The position numbers were made by a program, and so were the translations under genes. Below, one piece after another: positions 60,775-64,000 of a stretch of DNA of 64,000 bases (its first letter is position 1; each line of letters starts with the position of its first letter). This stretch comes from Mariprofundus sp. Its GTDB lineage: Bacteria; Pseudomonadota; Zetaproteobacteria; Mariprofundales; Mariprofundaceae. The notes beneath the pieces were generated by a model, which was not told the origin of the DNA, ran no database searches, and worked only from the letters and a program-made list of their open reading frames with translations. The stretch lies in assembly GCA_021772835.1 (NCBI GenBank), contig JAJFLE010000037.1, positions 1-64,000 of the forward strand. The letters are read 5' to 3'.

Positions 60775-60802
60775 TAAGGGGCCGATATAAATCGACCCCT
60801 TA
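60775..60802. repeat. Inverted repeat, hairpin with GACCCC core
   Basis: TAAGGGG-C-CGAT, loop ATAA, ATCG-A-CCCCTTA: an 11-bp stem with one mismatch. It is preceded by AAAAAAATAA. It could act as a terminator for minus-strand transcription from the Bax-like gene. Its CGACCCCTTAATC arm resembles the TTGACCCC pieces at 1405 and 46911. Confidence 0.55.
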
Positions 60803-60902
60803 ATCATGACTATGTCTGTCAGCTTTTTACCCCAGAGTACACAGGTTTTTCACTGCAAGGTCATCATGGCCAGGTGCAAATAGAAATTGCTTATTTTTAG
60901 AT

Positions 60903-60927
60903 TTTCCTCTGCATTCTCTGCGGTGAA
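60903..60927 (+). repeat. Short dispersed repeat, copy 2
   Basis: TTTCCTCTGCATT then CTCTGCGGTGAA, matching copy 1 at 39857-39882 with one substitution and one missing base. It lies 13 bases beyond the 3' end of the Bax-like gene. Confidence 0.6.
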
Positions 60928-60940
60928 CGATCAAAAGCCG

Positions 60941-61711
60941 TTAACTCTGTTCGATCAATTCGCGGTTACTGCGAATCATGGCCTGAATGGTTTTTACATA
61001 GTCCATGCCGCGTTCGGAGTAAGATTTCAGGCCCAGCACCAGCTTTTCAGCGTTAAGCGCGCGCCCTTTGTTTCTGGACTGCTGGCGCAAATTTCGAAAC
61101 TCGGCGTAAGCGCGGGTGGTGTTGATGTTATTCATATAGGCATCCACTGATTCTCGTGCATCACTGAAGCTGCGTACTTCATGGGTGGCACCGGCTGCAC
61201 GCTGTTCAGGCACGATGCCGCAGCCCTTCTCGTAACACCACTGCCCGAAATAGTTGTTTCCCTTGCGGGCGAAACGTGAAGTACCCCATGCCGACTCATT
61301 GGCAGCCTGCACCAGTGCCATTTCAAGCGGTATCACATCCACACGCGCTTTGAGTCTCTGCCACTGTTTCGGCGTGAGCTGTTCATCAATGTTCACCTCG
61401 TACTCTTTAGCAAGCGTCTGCAGCCACTGCATATCACTGCGACTGAGCTGTTTTTTATCCTGCAGTTTGAGCAGCTGCTTGCGTTGCTCGGTTATGCGTT
61501 TGTTCTCTTGCTCAACACGCGGTTTCATAAAAGCAAAAAATTGCTGCTTCTTCTCAGAGGCACTCTGTTGAACTTCCGGCTTGAAAACGTCCGGTTTCGT
61601 TTTTACGATCACAGTGGAACAGGCAGCCAGTAAAGCCAGCGCCATGAGCCAGGCGATCAGCGCAAGCCCTGAGCGAGCGAATAAGGTTGGGGTAAGGTTA
61701 GGTCGTTGCAT
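60941..61711 (-). CDS. Bax-like lipoprotein with glucosaminidase domain
   Basis: 256 residues. The signal peptide ends in a lipobox (MALALLAACS), so it is a lipoprotein. A charged coiled-coil region (about 45-115) is followed by a glucosaminidase domain: MALVQAANESAWGTSRFARKG with the catalytic Glu, NNYFGQWCYEKGCGIVP and YMNNINTTRAYAEFR. This is the E. coli Bax pattern, a putative wall hydrolase. It has a longer N-terminal part than Bax. It diverges from srkA. Confidence 0.9.
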   Translation of the reverse strand: MQRPNLTPTLFARSGLALIAWLMALALLAACSTVIVKTKPDVFKPEVQQSASEKKQQFFAFMKPRVEQENKRITEQRKQLLKLQDKKQLSRSDMQWLQTLAKEYEVNIDEQLTPKQWQRLKARVDVIPLEMALVQAANESAWGTSRFARKGNNYFGQWCYEKGCGIVPEQRAAGATHEVRSFSDARESVDAYMNNINTTRAYAEFRNLRQQSRNKGRALNAEKLVLGLKSYSERGMDYVKTIQAMIRSNRELIEQS

Positions 61712-61827
61712 AGCTCAACTATGCGGCATGTATCATCATGCGTCCGTGACAGGCCGCACAAAACGCATCGCCGCGATCTAAACAGTAGTTCTGACGCTTT
61801 AGCAAATGCCTGTGTTAGCTTCCCGCC

Positions 61828-62823
61828 ATGACTAAACAGGAAGCATTTTTTGATCTCGGACCTGAACAGGTAATCCAGGCGGTGGAGAGCTTGGGCTTTC
61901 ACTGTGACGGCCATCAGCTGGCACTGAATTCATACGAAAACCGCGTTTATCTGGTCGGCATCGAACATGAGCCCTCCATGGTCGCAAAATTCTATCGCCC
62001 GGGCCGCTGGTCGGATGAGGCCATTCTGGAAGAACACCAGTTCATCGAAGAACTGGCCTCGCTCGAAATCCCTGCCGTGCCTCCTTTGACACTGAAAGGA
62101 AAGACATTACATCGTTACCTCGATCATCGCTTATCGCTGTTCCCGGTCAAAGCCGGTCGCGCACCCGATCTCGAAAACGATGATCACCTGAAACAGCTTG
62201 GCAGATATATAGCCCGCATCCATGCACTGGGAGCAGTGTCTGATTTTAAGCACCGTCCTACACTTGATGTCGCCACATTCGGTGATGATTCCTACGAATA
62301 TCTGATGGAGAACGACTTTATCCCCCGTGATCTGGAGTCCGCCTATGAAAGGCTGGCTGAAGATCTGCTCAACGTCATTGAAGATGCATTTGAACGTGTT
62401 GATGCCAAACAGATACGTCTGCATGGCGACGGTCATCCGGGTAATATCCTCTGGGACAGCAATGCGGGAAAACACGGCATACCCTATATTGTCGATTTTG
62501 ATGATGCCCGCATGGGGCCCGCTATTCAGGATCTGTGGATGTTTCTCTCCGGTGATCGCAACCAGATGAGTGCATCGCTGGACACACTGCTGACCGCTTA
62601 TAGCCAGTTCCATGATTTCGATGCTCGCGAACTGGCTCTGATCGAACCCTTAAGAACCCTGCGCATGATGCACTATGCCGCATGGCTGGCAAAACGCTGG
62701 CATGATCCCGCATTTAAAGCTGCATTTCCCTGGTTCAACACGCAGCACTACTGGGAGCAGCACATCCTTTCACTGAAAGAACAGGTATCAGCCCTTCAGG
62801 AACACCCTCTGCTGTGGGCTTAA
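61828..62823 (+). CDS. srkA: Stress response kinase A (YihE)
   Basis: 331 residues. It has a protein-kinase-like fold of the choline kinase type. Motifs: ALNSYENRVYLVGIE (nucleotide loop), MVAKFYRPGRW with the ATP lysine, QIRLHGDGHPGNILWD (catalytic Asp) and YIVDFDDARMGPAIQDLWMF (metal Asp). SrkA phosphorylates Ser/Thr and counters stress-induced death signals in E. coli. Length and order fit. slyX follows 45 bases later. Confidence 0.95.
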   Translation: MTKQEAFFDLGPEQVIQAVESLGFHCDGHQLALNSYENRVYLVGIEHEPSMVAKFYRPGRWSDEAILEEHQFIEELASLEIPAVPPLTLKGKTLHRYLDHRLSLFPVKAGRAPDLENDDHLKQLGRYIARIHALGAVSDFKHRPTLDVATFGDDSYEYLMENDFIPRDLESAYERLAEDLLNVIEDAFERVDAKQIRLHGDGHPGNILWDSNAGKHGIPYIVDFDDARMGPAIQDLWMFLSGDRNQMSASLDTLLTAYSQFHDFDARELALIEPLRTLRMMHYAAWLAKRWHDPAFKAAFPWFNTQHYWEQHILSLKEQVSALQEHPLLWA

Positions 62824-62868
62824 CACAGAGTATTCGCTGAACAGGCTGTACTAAAGTAGACTTCACGC

Positions 62869-63072
62869 ATGGAAAATCGCCTCATTGAACTGGAAACCAA
62901 GATCTCCTATCAGGATCACATCATTGATGAACTCAACGATGTGGTAACCCGCCAGCAACAGCAGATCGACCGCCTGGAAAAGGCGATGAAAAGCCTGAAC
63001 GAACACCTTAAGCAGGCAGGCAGCTCAGGGCTGGCCCGCCCTGATGAAGAAGTCCCGCCACCGCATTATTGA
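62869..63072 (+). CDS. slyX: SlyX family protein
   Basis: 67 residues, a short coiled coil: RLIELETKISYQDHIIDELN and RQQQQIDRLEKAMKSLNEH, with the family's PPPHY ending. The function of SlyX is unknown. It is cytoplasmic and common in proteobacteria. It probably shares a transcript with srkA. Confidence 0.92.
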   Translation: MENRLIELETKISYQDHIIDELNDVVTRQQQQIDRLEKAMKSLNEHLKQAGSSGLARPDEEVPPPHY

Positions 63073-63207
63073 TACTCAGAATAATTCAACATTCCTGACT
63101 AAAGCTTGGCTTGCACTCTGATCCTCCTGAAAGAAACTGTCCGAACCGTCCATACCGCTTGAACTGTCCGCATTACTGCTCTACCTTAGCAGGGTGAGGT
63201 TGTGGAT

Positions 63208-63801
63208 ATGAGATATATGACTACCGGTGAAGCCGCCCGTTTATGTGGTGTTGGCATCAATACCGTTAAACGCTGGATTCAAAAGGGTGAACTAAAGAGG
63301 GTGATCACTCCGGGGGGACACTGGCGCATTCTCGAGCACGAATTCCAACAGTTTTTAAAGACTCACGACATGGAACCTCTGCAGCCCCGGCTCAAACCGC
63401 TGTATAAAGTATTGCTCATTGAAGATGATCAGGCCATGTGCTCGCTGATTGAGGGTGCCCTTGAACTGGCAGCTTTCGATATACAGTTTGATGTTGCCAA
63501 TGACGGTTACACCGGCCTGATGAAGTTGGGCGCCATGCAGCCGGATCTACTTATTCTTGACATTATGTTGCCCGAAATAAACGGGCTGGAGCTGATGCAG
63601 CGTATTCGCTCAAGTGATAGCTGCAGCAATCCACGCATACTAGTAATCACCGGTGCCGGTGACCGCCGGATAGTCAAACGTGCGCTGGAAAAAGCCGCAC
63701 CCGATGCACTTATTTTCAAACCATTCACAACCAAAATGTTGATCGATTGTATTGAGCAGCAGATGAATGCCGTCCCGTTGCACTCTCGATGCTCAATGTG
63801 A
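63208..63801 (+). CDS. Response regulator with N-terminal excisionase-type helix-turn-helix
   Basis: 197 residues; ATG 63208 is 8 bases after AGGGTGAGG, with GTG 63202 and ATG 63217 as alternatives. The first 50 residues form a MerR/excisionase-like DNA-binding domain (TTGEAARLCGVGINTVKRWIQKGEL, TPGGHWRI). A receiver domain follows (about 68-187) with VLLIEDDQA, the phospho-Asp in LLILDIMLPEINGLEL, a Thr in ITGAGD and the Lys in LIFKPF. The usual order is receiver first, so this is reversed. No histidine kinase is visible; a second receiver gene follows with overlap. Confidence 0.88.
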   Translation: MRYMTTGEAARLCGVGINTVKRWIQKGELKRVITPGGHWRILEHEFQQFLKTHDMEPLQPRLKPLYKVLLIEDDQAMCSLIEGALELAAFDIQFDVANDGYTGLMKLGAMQPDLLILDIMLPEINGLELMQRIRSSDSCSNPRILVITGAGDRRIVKRALEKAAPDALIFKPFTTKMLIDCIEQQMNAVPLHSRCSM

Positions 63802-64000
63802 TGCAGGCAGCCTTCGACAAGACTGTCCTGATCATTGACGATGATGCAATTCTGGTCGAGCTGTTTGACGAGATTCTAAGCACTTCGTTCTCTACCAGGA
63901 CCGCCACCAATATCGTCGATGCCATAGCAATTCTGCAAAACATGCACATTAGTGCCGTCATCAGCGATTATCACCTCGGGACTCATGACGCTGATGTACT
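63789..64000 (+). CDS. Receiver-domain protein, N-terminal part (cut by window edge)
   Basis: About 70 codons are seen from ATG 63789; ATG 63801 is an equally good start and leaves 66. The receiver fold begins VLIIDDDAILVELFDEIL, and the phospho-Asp lies in AVISDYHLG. What follows the receiver is outside the window. It overlaps the previous response regulator gene, so both are in one operon and may act in a single phosphorelay. Confidence 0.85.
   Translation, partial: MLNVMQAAFDKTVLIIDDDAILVELFDEILSTSFSTRTATNIVDAIAILQNMHISAVISDYHLGTHDADV

Larger units (their letters stand above)
60406..60940. other. Long gap with scattered repeats, no clear gene
   Basis: No convincing gene. A 67-codon minus-strand frame at 60566-60769 (EKTLFGYVRPIPLVLVTQ) has no ribosome binding site and no recognised family; it may be remnant DNA. 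The gap holds a hairpin at 60775-60802 and the second copy of the CTCTGCG repeat at 60903. It should also carry the promoter of the diguanylate cyclase gene. Confidence 0.5.

Noticed and set aside
1-64000. CRISPR arrays, tRNA or rRNA genes, intact insertion sequences
   Set aside because: I looked for regular spaced repeats, cloverleaf ends and transposase motifs and saw none; by eye only, so a small RNA gene could be missed.

Overview
The window looks like chromosome of a Gram-negative proteobacterium. It carries outer-membrane machinery (TamA/TamB, two MCE/Mla-type lipid-transport loci, a YhdP-like AsmA protein, BtuB with a TonB-like partner, an OmpA-family protein) and peptidoglycan-recycling enzymes (Slt, AmpD, a Bax-like glucosaminidase). 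It also has genes common in gamma- and related proteobacteria (slyX, srkA, cmoM, rlmN, ampD, fieF). Base composition is moderate, near 50-55% GC by eye. A Zetaproteobacterium of the Mariprofundus kind would fit, but that is my inference; no rRNA or other decisive marker is present. I saw no tRNA, rRNA, CRISPR array or intact insertion sequence.

Layout. 0-1.4 kb: the 5' part of a Ppx/GppA phosphatase gene (minus strand) and an unknown gene. 1.5-6.8 kb: a tightly overlapping minus-strand operon, in transcription order FAD/NAD oxidoreductase - ruvX - pyrR - pyrB - pyrC - pyrK - DUF924. 6.9-9.5 kb: prmA and an AT-richer outer-membrane protein gene whose signal peptide lies upstream of any ATG/GTG/TTG codon. 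9.5-18.6 kb: tamB, tamA, gltX, cmoM and ilvE on the minus strand, with two very small membrane-protein genes on the plus strand. 18.7-24.6 kb: mlaF-mlaE-mlaD-mlaC and a YhdP-like protein. 24.6-30.4 kb: a second MCE locus with a MlaE permease, a frame-intact but motif-less ABC ATPase-like protein, a long MlaD-like protein, a TPR lipoprotein, an RsbW-like ATPase-fold protein and a STAS protein, then ubiD. 30.4-33.8 kb: gene remnants (a Sel1-repeat protein, a Kef-type antiporter, a decayed membrane protein) around an intact OmpA-family gene and a YajG-like gene.

34.0-49.0 kb is a vitamin B12 region. An adenosylcobalamin riboswitch precedes btuB, a tonB-like gene, btuF, bluB, cobQ, cbiB, a threonine-phosphate decarboxylase gene, cobU, cobT, cobC, cobS, btuC, btuD and cobO. 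After a short gap come a CbiX-type chelatase gene, a uroporphyrinogen-III methyltransferase gene and a thioredoxin-like ferredoxin gene. Together they cover cobalamin/cobinamide uptake, adenosylation, nucleotide-loop assembly, lower-ligand synthesis and the tetrapyrrole entry step. Most corrin-ring enzymes are not in the window.

49.1-64 kb is a mixed housekeeping stretch: slt, a ferredoxin gene, rlmN, a DUF2892 gene with a Crp/Fnr regulator gene and ampD, fieF overlapping a secretin-domain-like gene, an EF-hand protein gene, thyA, a DyP peroxidase gene, folA, a diguanylate cyclase gene, a Bax-like gene, srkA, slyX, a helix-turn-helix/receiver fusion gene and the start of a second receiver-domain gene cut by the window end.

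The most interesting system is the second MCE locus (24.65-28.94 kb). A lipid-transport module is encoded in one overlapping run with what looks like an anti-sigma-type partner-switching pair and a catalytically dead ABC subunit.
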